Source of the DNA: a virus
Length of the DNA: 37,857 nucleotides
Virus record (IMG/VR): IMGVR_UViG_3300021467_000016
Coordinates: 1-37,857 of that record
Direction: 5' to 3' (one strand)
Both the position numbers and the translations under genes were made by a program. Shown one piece after another: positions 8,802 through 17,089 of the stretch. Position 1 is the stretch's first letter. Each line of letters starts with the position of its first letter. The notes below the pieces were generated by a model, which worked only from the letters and a program-made list of their open reading frames with translations, did not search any database and was not told the DNA's origin.

Positions 8802-9569
8802 ATGACGGTAAAAATAATGAAATGCGTTCCTATAACTCCGGAGATGAAAAAATACTACGGAGAGGAAATTAACTTGGCCGAACACAAGGCAAATCGGCTA
8901 TCCAAGGCTAACAAGATACGGATCCTTGGTGAATGTAGTTCTATTAACGAGAACAAAACATCGAAATATGTAGAAAAGCCGCGCAGGCGCAGAATAAATA
9001 ATAAGGCAATTTCTTTGTCGCCTGGGATGCATATTCCAACGGTTATACCATATGCTCCTGAAAAAAAAATAGGATACGCATATAATAACATGATGGAAGT
9101 GATTGACGATTGGGTATTATTTGTGGATCATGATGTGTGGCTTGCCACAAATCCTTTGTGGCATGAAATTAGTGTTAATGCAATAAAAACACTTGGTCAT
9201 GAAGCCGGATGGATAACATGTTATACCAATCGTATCGGATGTAAATTTCAACGGGCACCGAATATTGATACCAAAAATAATGATATTCTTTATCATCGAC
9301 AATATGCACTTAATCTTTACAAAAAGAATAAGGGGAAAATTAAAAATCTCACCAAAGCTCCAGGTGGGAGATTTTCAGGAATGTTTATACTTACCCATAA
9401 GCAAGCATGGCTTGACGCCGGAGGCTTTGCGGAGAACATGGGTTTTTTTGGTGTAGATTGTAATTATTTTACAAAAATAAAACGGGCCGGATATGGTGTT
9501 TATCTGATGCAAGATTTATACGTATATCACGGTTATTTTAGAGAAGTGTTAAAACCATATTTTACGTAG
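8802..9569 (+). CDS. GT-A (GT2-like) glycosyltransferase
   Basis: A 255-residue GT-A fold enzyme. The metal and nucleotide-sugar site is VLFVDHDVWL with D109-H110-D111 as the DxD motif. The C-terminal acceptor half has GRFSGMFILTHKQAWLDAGGF followed by MGFFGVDCNYFTKIKRAGY, a pattern typical of family-2-like enzymes. The first 75 residues are basic and not recognised (EKPRRRRINNK near 58-68). No membrane segment. GTs of this kind transfer one sugar from UDP/GDP/CMP donors; the specific sugar is unknown. It begins 11 bases after the small membrane protein stop, with GAAGGCG upstream of the ATG. Confidence 0.75.
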   Translation: MTVKIMKCVPITPEMKKYYGEEINLAEHKANRLSKANKIRILGECSSINENKTSKYVEKPRRRRINNKAISLSPGMHIPTVIPYAPEKKIGYAYNNMMEVIDDWVLFVDHDVWLATNPLWHEISVNAIKTLGHEAGWITCYTNRIGCKFQRAPNIDTKNNDILYHRQYALNLYKKNKGKIKNLTKAPGGRFSGMFILTHKQAWLDAGGFAENMGFFGVDCNYFTKIKRAGYGVYLMQDLYVYHGYFREVLKPYFT

Positions 9570-9577
9570 GAGGAGTT

Positions 9578-9946
9578 ATGGCGCTTGGAGGTATTAAGCC
9601 TGTTGATGTCACCTGTAAAGAAGATATAAAAATCTTACTTGTGGCACATGGGGTTATATGCGGTAACAAAATGCTTGATTTACAAGAGGCTAAAGTAATT
9701 ATCCCGAAGAATACCAAACTGACGGTAGTTGACTTTAATAAAGTAAATGCAAATATCGTCACTGTTTCATGTGAGGTAGGCGGGCATGATGTAATATTCG
9801 AATTGCCCAGGGAATACTTAGCCGGCGATCTTAAAAGGTTTGATAAGGCCTTTAAAGAATTTCAAGTGAAATTCGCAAAAAAGTGTGCCGAAATGGATAG
9901 AAAGGTGCGCGAAAGAAAACGGGAAAAAAATCGGAAGGTGATTTAA
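9578..9946 (+). CDS. Hypothetical protein in glycan cassette, basic C-terminus
   Basis: Not recognised. The 122-residue protein has a predicted beta-rich N-terminal half (residues about 12-80, with DIKILLVAHGVI and ANIVTVSCEVG) and a highly charged, probably helical tail ending in RKVRERKREKNRKVI. It has one of the strongest ribosome sites in the cassette (TAGGAGGAG before ATG 9578), suggesting more product than its enzyme neighbours. It ends directly at the TTG start of the next gene. A structural or carrier protein is conceivable, including an acceptor for glycosylation, but nothing in the sequence shows this. Confidence 0.65.
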   Translation: MALGGIKPVDVTCKEDIKILLVAHGVICGNKMLDLQEAKVIIPKNTKLTVVDFNKVNANIVTVSCEVGGHDVIFELPREYLAGDLKRFDKAFKEFQVKFAKKCAEMDRKVRERKREKNRKVI

Positions 9947-10864
9947 TTGACTAGTACGATAGTATATTTCAAGCATGGCCTTGGTAATCTGATAATGTTA
10001 ACTCCGGTTATCAAGGCGCTTTCCACGATGGACAAATCTGGAAAAGTTGATATATGCCTAAGCTCTGAGTGGAAGGACCCTCGTCGTCCTGCGTTTGATG
10101 AATTTTTTGAATTGTGGGACGTAGTAGAGGACGTGGTAAATTATCCAAAGGAAAAGTTTACAAAAGAATATACAACTTGGTTTTATACAGGCCATTCGGA
10201 GCACTCTGAGGCGTTTGACTACTTCCGAAAAAAAAATCCAATGTTGTCAGAGTGCCCGGATTGGAAAAGTCGCTTGAAGCATGAATCTTTCTGGTATATG
10301 GATGTATTAGATTCATATGGTTACAACGGCCCTATGTATCACCAGGTAGTGCCTGTTAAACCGATAGAATTTAATCGAAAGCCAAATAAAATTTATATTG
10401 GTATTTGTAATGGCACATACAGTAATAGAATGAAAAACTCTAAACAATGGCACTATTTCCAGGAGTTAGTTGACGTTATAAAAATGAAATATAATAATGC
10501 TGTTATAGTTAAAATCGGTTATGGTGACGAATTGTCCCGGGTAAAAGCAGATATAGATTACGTTAATAAATTATCATTTTGTGAATCTGCCGGAGTTATA
10601 TCAGCGCTTGACTTGTTTATAACTACCGATACCGCTAATATGCATGTTGCGGATGCGCTATTCGTGAAAACCATTGCCCTGTTTGGTGCTACGTTCGTTA
10701 GCAAGAACGGCCCAATAAACAAAACAACAAGGATCGTTACGGCTGGATTAAATTGCCAACCGTGTCAAAGAACACCAAAATTTTATAACTGTGAACATTA
10801 TAATTGTATGACTAAATTGACTGTCGGTGATGTGATGCATGAAGTTGATAGGTTCCTAAAGTGA
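9947..10864 (+). CDS. GT9-like (heptosyltransferase-family) glycosyltransferase
   Basis: A 305-residue GT-B enzyme resembling family 9 ADP-heptose:LPS heptosyltransferases. Evidence is the N-terminal HGLGNLIMLTPVIKAL (9-24), the C-terminal donor site TTDTANMHVADALFVKT then IALFGAT, and the family-typical cysteine cluster NCQPCQ and CEHYNCMTKLTV. Family 9 enzymes add heptose or related sugars; whether this one does is unknown. The start is TTG 9947, immediately after the preceding TAA, with GGAAGGTGA upstream. The gene overlaps the next by four bases (GTGA). No membrane segment is present. Confidence 0.85.
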   Translation: MTSTIVYFKHGLGNLIMLTPVIKALSTMDKSGKVDICLSSEWKDPRRPAFDEFFELWDVVEDVVNYPKEKFTKEYTTWFYTGHSEHSEAFDYFRKKNPMLSECPDWKSRLKHESFWYMDVLDSYGYNGPMYHQVVPVKPIEFNRKPNKIYIGICNGTYSNRMKNSKQWHYFQELVDVIKMKYNNAVIVKIGYGDELSRVKADIDYVNKLSFCESAGVISALDLFITTDTANMHVADALFVKTIALFGATFVSKNGPINKTTRIVTAGLNCQPCQRTPKFYNCEHYNCMTKLTVGDVMHEVDRFLK

Positions 10865-11613
10865 AAATATTAAATTTTACAGAATTTTGTTCAGAAGTAA
10901 AGAAAGCATTTCGTAAGATGGAACCGTGGTCACATATCAGATTCGGTGACGGTGAAGGGATAGTAATGGGTTATCCTGAATATACATCAGAGGGAAAGTG
11001 CAAAAAGAGATGGCATAAATGGCTCGGACATTCTAACTTGGACATAGGTAACTTTGCACTTGAAATCAGGGCCGCGGCAGAGATGGCCGATATAATTGGT
11101 ACACCATGTGATAGACACCAAAAAATAAATCAGGATTGGAGAAATGTTTTAAAATATATGAAACAGTACCATTTGTTAAATGAAGAATCGGTCACGTGCT
11201 GTATGGACTGGACTGTAAAAATGCATTTGAAAAATTGTTATCACGACATATTAGACAATAGGGAGGATGTTACATATATAAGTTGCCGTGACGTTAGGGA
11301 AATATTGAAAAATACATTCAACATTAAAAAAGTTACTGCGATACATCTCCCTCCACAGCACTATCCATGCAAAGGGGATGTGTTACGTAATGAACCACAC
11401 TATCCAGATATTTACAATGAGATAATGGATTATCTATCGGATGACCTGTCAGGTAAAATATTTTTGATAGGTGCAGGCGGCCTTGGAAAAATATATTGCA
11501 ATTGGGTAAAACAACACAATGGCGTTGCACTTGACATCGGTTCACTATTTGATGGATGGGCTGGTTTAGTAACCAGGTCGTACTTAAAAGGCATAAAAAA
11601 AATTAAATTATGA
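10861..11613 (+). CDS. GT-D fold glycosyltransferase, first of tandem pair
   Basis: A 250-residue protein of the GT-D (DUF1792-like) class. The single metal-binding DxE motif of this class is visible as HIRFGDGEG, with D30-G31-E32. The C-terminal nucleotide-binding region reads IFLIGAGGLGKIYCNWV then ALDIGSLFDGWAG, shared with the next gene. GT-D enzymes are a recently recognised fold that extends glycans on serine-rich streptococcal adhesins, so a protein acceptor has precedent. The start is GTG 10861 within a GTGA overlap; the end overlaps the next gene by ATGA. It is clearly a paralogue of the downstream gene. Confidence 0.78.
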   Translation: MKILNFTEFCSEVKKAFRKMEPWSHIRFGDGEGIVMGYPEYTSEGKCKKRWHKWLGHSNLDIGNFALEIRAAAEMADIIGTPCDRHQKINQDWRNVLKYMKQYHLLNEESVTCCMDWTVKMHLKNCYHDILDNREDVTYISCRDVREILKNTFNIKKVTAIHLPPQHYPCKGDVLRNEPHYPDIYNEIMDYLSDDLSGKIFLIGAGGLGKIYCNWVKQHNGVALDIGSLFDGWAGLVTRSYLKGIKKIKL

Positions 11614-12374
11614 AATTATTAAACCATAAACAGATAACTGAATTATTGTGTAAAGCAAGAGATAATAAATATCCATACTCACTTAATCGTTTGGGTGATG
11701 GTGAATTCATGATATTAAAATATCCTACCTATGCGGAAAAAAAACAATGCAAAGAAAGAATTGACAGATGGTTTGATGTTGACAAATTGGATGATTTACA
11801 AATAAATGCAATAAGAAATAACATATTAGTGGCATATAAAAATACGAATATTTTAGGGGTTCCTGATAATATAGAAATTAAAAAATATCCTAAGTGGAAA
11901 AATTTTGTATCAATATGCAATAAATTGGGGCTGTTGAACAAAAATCAAAATCTATTCTATTTCTATGATATAAAACATTTGAATTACAAAAAAATATTAA
12001 ATGGTCAAAAGGTTATTTATTGCATTACATGTAGGAATATAGGAGACAAATTAAAATCGGCATTCAACGTAGGAGGTGTAAAATCGTTTTTAATAGCTCC
12101 GGAAAAATATGCTTTTTTAAAATCATTGAGATCACAATATAGAAAATGGAAAGGCAAAAAGCACTATCCGGATCTGTATAATGAAATATTAAAATGGTTA
12201 TCTGACATAGATGTCGCAGGCAAAATATTTCTCATAGGCGCTGGTGGTCTTGGGAAAATATACTGTAATCATGTCAAGGACAGAGGCGGAATCGGAATAG
12301 ATATAGGTTCATTGTTTGATGCCTGGGCAGGAATATATACAAGGCCATATTTGAAAGATGTGAGTAAATTATGA
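11610..12374 (+). CDS. GT-D fold glycosyltransferase, second of tandem pair
   Basis: A 254-residue paralogue of the preceding gene. The DxE motif falls at the identical position (D30-G31-E32 in NRLGDGEFM), and the C-terminal block IFLIGAGGLGKIYCN followed by DIGSLFDAWAG is almost the same, while the middle has diverged widely. That suggests an old duplication with a change of donor or acceptor. The DNA looks more AT-rich than the neighbouring genes by eye. It is coupled to both neighbours through ATGA overlaps. Cytoplasmic, no membrane segment. Confidence 0.78.
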   Translation: MKLLNHKQITELLCKARDNKYPYSLNRLGDGEFMILKYPTYAEKKQCKERIDRWFDVDKLDDLQINAIRNNILVAYKNTNILGVPDNIEIKKYPKWKNFVSICNKLGLLNKNQNLFYFYDIKHLNYKKILNGQKVIYCITCRNIGDKLKSAFNVGGVKSFLIAPEKYAFLKSLRSQYRKWKGKKHYPDLYNEILKWLSDIDVAGKIFLIGAGGLGKIYCNHVKDRGGIGIDIGSLFDAWAGIYTRPYLKDVSKL

Positions 12375-13210
12375 ATGAGTGTAATAATATGAAAAAATGC
12401 TGTCATTGTGGAACCTATAAGCCGCTATCTGATTTTTATAAATCGGCGAAAACCAAAGATAAAAGATGGCATTGGTGCAAAAATTGCGAACGGTTAGCAA
12501 GAAATCAGAGTAAAGAGATGAAATACTGTTTGTCTTTTTCAGGCGGTAAAGATTCAACCGCATTGTTGATTTTACTTCTTGAAAAAAAGATGCCATTAGA
12601 TAAAATTATCTATTTTGACTGTGAAGAATTTGAGTTTCCAGAAATACATGAACACATTGAGAAAGTAAAATCTGTTTTAGGAGTTGAAATAGAGAAGTGC
12701 TATGCTGTAAAACCATTTATGCAATATATATTAGAAATTGGATGGGCTTCGCCACGCTTGCGCTGGTGTACAAATGAGAAAATAAATTCTATTCGTCGTG
12801 CTCTTCGCTTTTATCGCCCATATACTCAATATATTGGATATGCTGCGGATGAAAAAATAAGAATAAATAGGGCACGAAATAAAAATAATGCAAGACATCG
12901 TGATAAGTTTTTAACTTATTCTTTCCCATTAGTAGATTGGTGTATAACTGAAAAAAAAGCACTTGAAATCTGCTACGCATATGGGTTTGATTTTGGAGGA
13001 TTGTATAAACATTGGAGCAGGGTTTCATGTTGGTGTTGCCCATTGCAAAGTAAAAAGGATTTGACGAAATTGCGCAATATAAGGCCGGAACTATATAAAA
13101 AACTTGTAGAAATGGATAGTTATGCTCCAATTAATTATAAGTTTGGGTGGTGGAGAAGAGTGCCAATCTTATATAAAAAACATGGTCAGGTAAATTATGA
13201 AGTACAATAA
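12371..13210 (+). CDS. PAPS reductase/ATP-pyrophosphatase family protein with N-terminal zinc finger
   Basis: A 279-residue protein with a PP-loop, SFSGGKDS (55-62), of the N-type ATP pyrophosphatase/PAPS reductase family (CysH, CysD, DndC relatives). Further family features are RWCT at 131-134 and a cysteine cluster SCWCCPLQ (C220, C222, C223). Residues 10-39 add a zinc finger (CCHCGTYK and WCKNC) like those on HNH-type proteins. Relatives activate sulfate or reduce PAPS by attacking ATP. With a sulfotransferase-like gene in the same cassette, a sulfate-activation (CysD-like) role is attractive but unproven; thiolation of another substrate is equally possible. ATGA overlap with the preceding gene. 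Confidence 0.8.
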   Translation: MNECNNMKKCCHCGTYKPLSDFYKSAKTKDKRWHWCKNCERLARNQSKEMKYCLSFSGGKDSTALLILLLEKKMPLDKIIYFDCEEFEFPEIHEHIEKVKSVLGVEIEKCYAVKPFMQYILEIGWASPRLRWCTNEKINSIRRALRFYRPYTQYIGYAADEKIRINRARNKNNARHRDKFLTYSFPLVDWCITEKKALEICYAYGFDFGGLYKHWSRVSCWCCPLQSKKDLTKLRNIRPELYKKLVEMDSYAPINYKFGWWRRVPILYKKHGQVNYEVQ

Positions 13211-13922
13211 AATAAACATATTTTTACCGACATATCACCGTGTAAGTAATGGGAAGCTCCCGCGTTTTCTGACATCATGTATTGTCAATGTGTCAAGGAT
13301 GGATAATGTATGCATAACATTTTTGTTAAATAAGAATGATTACGAGACGATAGATTATTTAAATAATGTGCGCGTGCCATTAGAAAGCGAAATGTTGTTT
13401 ACCAATATGTCAAAGCCGCACCTTGGGAAATTTTACAATTATATCTATAACAATACAAGATTTAAGGATGCCGGAACTTTGGTGTCTATGGTGGGCGATG
13501 ATATGGAATGGAGAACAGCAGGATATGACAAAAAAATACTTAATGCGATTAACCGTGTTAATGGATATGGCTTGGTATACTGTAATGACGATTTTGTACA
13601 AGGTGACAAGCTCTGTGTTAATCTGTTTACAACAAGAAAATTCGTTGAGTTAACTGGTAAGCCGTTTATGTGTGAAATGTTCGCAGCATATTATATTGAT
13701 ACGGTCTGGATGGAGGTCGGGGAAAAAACAAATACATTAATATATTTGGACGATGTTATATTGAAACATCATCATTATACGGCAAATCCCAAAAGGGCTG
13801 ACAAAACAAGTATTCGTCTAAAAAAAGAAATGGTTGGTTTTAAAAAAGGCCACTCATTAGTCAATAAATATGTAAACACTGTTATTAAAAATATTAATTC
13901 GAAAGGAGTGTTACATGCGTAA
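13197..13922 (+). CDS. GT-A (GT2-like) glycosyltransferase
   Basis: A 241-residue GT-A enzyme. The N-terminus INIFLPTYHRVSNGKLPRFL is a typical family-2 opening strand and donor loop, and VSMVGDDMEW supplies the DxD-type site (D101, D102). The second half (FTTRKFVELTGKPF, then IYLDDVILKHHHY) fits the acceptor half of this fold. It overlaps the preceding gene by 14 bases and the next by 8, so the three are translationally coupled. Donor and acceptor unknown; no membrane segment. Confidence 0.75.
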   Translation: MKYNKINIFLPTYHRVSNGKLPRFLTSCIVNVSRMDNVCITFLLNKNDYETIDYLNNVRVPLESEMLFTNMSKPHLGKFYNYIYNNTRFKDAGTLVSMVGDDMEWRTAGYDKKILNAINRVNGYGLVYCNDDFVQGDKLCVNLFTTRKFVELTGKPFMCEMFAAYYIDTVWMEVGEKTNTLIYLDDVILKHHHYTANPKRADKTSIRLKKEMVGFKKGHSLVNKYVNTVIKNINSKGVLHA

Positions 13923-14598
13923 CATAATTAGTTTTGCCTTATACGGCAACGATAAAATGTATACCGTTGGTGCGGTCAAAAATGCTGAATTGCAGAAAAA
14001 GATATACCCAGGCTGGAAGTGTAAATTTTTTGCAAATCAAGGTGTAGACAAAACTGTAATTAATGACCTGATAAAATTAGGTGCCGAGGTAAAAATAATA
14101 AAGGCACCGGTAGATTTTAAGTCAAAATTTGTTCGTATGGAGATTGCCGTTGAGCAAGTTGACCGGTTTATAATCCGTGATTGCGACTCACGATTAAATA
14201 GGAAAGAGGCAGATGCGGTCGCGGACTGGATTAAATCAGGTAAACCAGTACACATAATGCGTGACCATAAAAAACACACATCCCCGATGATGGGAGGTAT
14301 GTGGGGTGCTGTTAAAGGATTTATACCGGATGAGGTTTTCCTAAAAGTTTATCGCGAGTGGATAACCGCACTTCGCGCAGAGAAATTTAAGGGTAAGGAA
14401 TATTGTAAAAAAGACGGTAAAAGCGACCAAGGGTTTCTCGCACATAAAATATACCCTCTAGTAAAAGATAGGTGTTTAACTCACACGAGCCACAAAAAAT
14501 TTTCAGATGATGATATTCCATTTCCTAGTTCATTGCGTTATGGTAGATTCATCGGTCAACAGGTGAGGGCCAACGGAACATATGTAAAAGTAAGATAA
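13915..14598 (+). CDS. GT-A-like glycosyltransferase with DCD motif
   Basis: A 227-residue protein with RFIIRDCDSRLNRKE (D89-C90-D91 as DxD) followed by PVHIMRDHKKHTSPMMGGMWG, a conserved block of a glycosyltransferase-like family found in polysaccharide clusters and large viruses. I recognise the pattern but not a named subgroup. It opens with a short Rossmann-like strand, IISFALYG. AAAGGAG lies eight bases before ATG 13915, inside the end of the preceding gene. It is followed by 11 non-coding bases and a methyltransferase. Confidence 0.7.
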   Translation: MRNIISFALYGNDKMYTVGAVKNAELQKKIYPGWKCKFFANQGVDKTVINDLIKLGAEVKIIKAPVDFKSKFVRMEIAVEQVDRFIIRDCDSRLNRKEADAVADWIKSGKPVHIMRDHKKHTSPMMGGMWGAVKGFIPDEVFLKVYREWITALRAEKFKGKEYCKKDGKSDQGFLAHKIYPLVKDRCLTHTSHKKFSDDDIPFPSSLRYGRFIGQQVRANGTYVKVR

Positions 14599-14609
14599 GG
14601 GGAAACGGT

Positions 14610-15167
14610 ATGATATATAACTTTGGTCAAACTACATCAAGCCACGTGCCGGTATTGTTAGAGTATATTGACAAATACGCACCAAGGTCAGTTCTTGAAT
14701 TTGGTGGCGGGGTATTTTCGACATCTATATTTTCCAGGCACATTGACAATATAACTACAATAGAGACACACCATGAATGGGCGGAATATTTACGTGGCAG
14801 GTTTAATCATAAGGTGATATTTTTGGAAAAAGATATGGTTATGCACCATGTTGAACATATCATAAGCAGATTTGACCTGGTATTTATTGATACAGTAAAC
14901 AAATTGCGTAGGCCGTTAATTTTATCCGCTACGAAATTTACTGATACAATAATTTGCCATGATGCGCAATTGCCATTTTTAAGAAAGATCAGGGTTGTGG
15001 GTTTCAAACGTGTTGATTTCAAAAATCCTCCGTTTAAATATAAAAATGGTTTACGTCCATGGACTTCATTATTTACGAGGGATATGAAAGTGTATAATTA
15101 TTTTGTAAATTACGAGGAATCAGAATTGTATAAAAAGCACAGGTTTCCATATGGCGTTGAAAAATAA
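14610..15167 (+). CDS. SAM-dependent methyltransferase
   Basis: A 185-residue class I methyltransferase. Motif I is SVLEFGGGVFST (27-38), the SAM ribose-binding acidic residue is in ITTIETHHEW (E52 region), and motif IV-like FDLVFIDT follows near 94-101. The C-terminal part is specific to this protein and may bind the acceptor. In a glycan cassette the likely product is an O-methylated sugar, but protein or small-molecule targets are not excluded. GGGGAAACGGT precedes ATG 14610; the end overlaps the sulfotransferase gene by 17 bases. Confidence 0.75.
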   Translation: MIYNFGQTTSSHVPVLLEYIDKYAPRSVLEFGGGVFSTSIFSRHIDNITTIETHHEWAEYLRGRFNHKVIFLEKDMVMHHVEHIISRFDLVFIDTVNKLRRPLILSATKFTDTIICHDAQLPFLRKIRVVGFKRVDFKNPPFKYKNGLRPWTSLFTRDMKVYNYFVNYEESELYKKHRFPYGVEK

Positions 15168-15687
15168 AGTTTTTTGCATTGGGATGTTTAAAACCGGAAC
15201 GAAGAGTTTCGGACAAGCAATGCGTGTGCTTGGTTATAAGGTGTTGGATCGCCCATGGTTTATACTCAAAGATAACTGGTACAACAATCCTAAAAAATGG
15301 CCGATATATTTTGACAAGATAAAAGAGCGGGCAAATATGTACGAGGCATTCAGTGATGCGCCCTGGATGTTTCTATTTAAACAGCTTGACGTTTGGTATC
15401 CTAATAGTAAATTCATATTGACGTTGCGAAAGGACGCTCTATCCTTGGCAAAAAGCGACCGCGGCCAGTGGCGTGGGAAGCCTAATACCCCGTCGCTTGA
15501 AAGGTTTATGGATAGGTATAATAAACATAATAAAATGGTGTCGGATTATTTTAAAAATCGTGATAACTTTATGACTATGTGTTTCGAACGTGGTGATGGG
15601 TGGGTAAAGCTGTGTAAATTTTTGGATATAAACAATATACCTCTAATACCATTTCCACATCTTAACAAAGGGAGATATAAAAGATGA
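15151..15687 (+). CDS. Sulfotransferase-like protein
   Basis: A 178-residue protein of the P-loop sulfotransferase superfamily. The 5'-phosphosulfate loop is FCIGMFKTGTKSFGQAM (K14-S19). The 3'-phosphate binding segment is SKFILTLRKDALSLAKS, with R93 and S98/S102 as candidates. DAPWMFLFKQLDVWYPN between them is typical of the family. Such enzymes move sulfate from PAPS to hydroxyl or amino groups of glycans or other acceptors. At 178 residues it is near the short end for the family but has both PAPS-binding elements. It overlaps both neighbours (17 and 4 bases). A phage-encoded one inside a head module is unusual. Confidence 0.8.
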   Translation: MALKNKVFCIGMFKTGTKSFGQAMRVLGYKVLDRPWFILKDNWYNNPKKWPIYFDKIKERANMYEAFSDAPWMFLFKQLDVWYPNSKFILTLRKDALSLAKSDRGQWRGKPNTPSLERFMDRYNKHNKMVSDYFKNRDNFMTMCFERGDGWVKLCKFLDINNIPLIPFPHLNKGRYKR

Positions 15688-16313
15688 TTAAGCGGATAGG
15701 TAGTAAATATGGTGGGTGGTATATCGATCCAAACATCGTACCACAAAACAGTACGACAGATACAGAAAGGTCAAGACCAAGCTTCTGTTATATTATATCG
15801 GCTGGTTTGGGCAATGATATATCGTTTGACCTGGCTATGATTAAGTTGACAAATTGCTTTGTAGTTGGTATTGATCCAACAACATTGGCCGCAAAGACAG
15901 TTAGTAAAATAAAGGAACCAAAATTTGTTTATATAAAAAGGGGACTATTCCCAAATGACAATGGAATGACGATGTCTAATTTAATGACTAATGGTAATTC
16001 TATATATTCATGTGGGAGAATGACAACAAAATTCCATACAATAAGTATTCCAACGTTGATTAAGATGTATAAAAACATTTCCGTATTGAAGATGAATATT
16101 GAAGGGGCGGAATACCCTGTATTGATGCACTTGCCAGAGATAGATATAAAACAGGTATGTATACGTTTCCATCACCGCAAGAAAACCGTACCCTATAACC
16201 TGAAAAATACTGAGAAATGTATATTAAAATTAGTGCGAATGGGATATGAAGTGATGGAGACGAATGCCGGGAATAAAAACGTTGACTACGAGGTATTATT
16301 GTGCAAAAAGTAA
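15684..16313 (+). CDS. FkbM-like methyltransferase
   Basis: A 209-residue protein with features of the FkbM methyltransferase family: an N-terminal KYGGWYID, a SAM-binding region IISAGLGNDISFDLAM with a following acidic strand FVVGIDPT, and the family signature VLKMNIEGAEYPVL near residues 133-146. FkbM enzymes O-methylate sugars and polyketides, which fits a glycan-decorating cassette. AAAGGGAGA precedes ATG 15684, and the gene overlaps its neighbours by 4 and 13 bases. Confidence 0.8.
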   Translation: MIKRIGSKYGGWYIDPNIVPQNSTTDTERSRPSFCYIISAGLGNDISFDLAMIKLTNCFVVGIDPTTLAAKTVSKIKEPKFVYIKRGLFPNDNGMTMSNLMTNGNSIYSCGRMTTKFHTISIPTLIKMYKNISVLKMNIEGAEYPVLMHLPEIDIKQVCIRFHHRKKTVPYNLKNTEKCILKLVRMGYEVMETNAGNKNVDYEVLLCKK

Positions 16314-17089
16314 ACGTGATTATTGGACTGAATGAAAACCCTAATTATTTTAGTATATTGCCGGTTACTGTAGCCGCATACCGCAAATTTTTCCCAGAGG
16401 CGAGGGTTATAATAGGTTTGATTTCCGATAATGATTCATTCAGAATGAAACTCCTGAATATAGCTAAACCTGATTTTATTTATCGGTTCGATCCGATAAA
16501 GGGAATAGACACTGGGAACCAAGCGAAAATAATACGATATTTTTTAGCGTGTAACTATGGTAACAGTATATGTGTAATGAATGATGTTGATATAATACCT
16601 CTATGTCGTAAATATTTTGAAAAGCGATTAAGCCGCAGGGTGCGGGAAAACCTGCTCACAGTCGGTTCAGAGTGGTATGGCAACGGCAAGTTTCCCACTC
16701 CGTGGTGTACCGGTGAGGGGTATTTGTTTAGCCAGTTTGTGAATCCATTATATTTTGAATGGGAACAATTTATAACCTGGACTGGTAATGTGTCAAAAAT
16801 TGACGGCAAGGAAAGTATATCGTTACCATTTGGCAAGTTTTCTGATGAATCATTGATACGTAGCATGTTAAACAGACGTCCAGTCCCGGTAATAAATTTG
16901 AAGAAATATCCAAAAAATAAAATACCGATTTATGCGGTGTCGCGGCACCATGCTGTAAATGTTAAGAGATTGCACGCTGGAAAATATATAGAAGGTCATC
17001 ATCTTTTCCCGTTCAATAAATACGGACATCTATTAATGGAGATAGTAAAATATATTGGATGTGATTTTGATCCGGAGTGGTACAAATGA
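16301..17089 (+). CDS. GT-A-like glycosyltransferase with DVD motif
   Basis: A 262-residue protein beginning with NVIIGLNENPNYFSILPVTV and carrying SICVMNDVDIIPL (D95-V96-D97), a DxD donor/metal site. The TGNQAKIIRYFLAC helix just before it is usual for GT-A enzymes that hold UDP-sugars. The C-terminal region, with KRLHAGKYIEGHH, contains histidines that may complete a metal site. The exact family is not recognised. The start is GTG 16301, overlapping the preceding gene by 13 bases; the end forms an ATGA with the next. Confidence 0.68.
   Translation: MQKVNVIIGLNENPNYFSILPVTVAAYRKFFPEARVIIGLISDNDSFRMKLLNIAKPDFIYRFDPIKGIDTGNQAKIIRYFLACNYGNSICVMNDVDIIPLCRKYFEKRLSRRVRENLLTVGSEWYGNGKFPTPWCTGEGYLFSQFVNPLYFEWEQFITWTGNVSKIDGKESISLPFGKFSDESLIRSMLNRRPVPVINLKKYPKNKIPIYAVSRHHAVNVKRLHAGKYIEGHHLFPFNKYGHLLMEIVKYIGCDFDPEWYK

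Noticed and set aside
12371-13210. DndC-type phosphorothioation protein
   Set aside because: PP-loop similarity alone is not enough; no DndB, DndD or DndE partner is nearby, and the finger is atypical.
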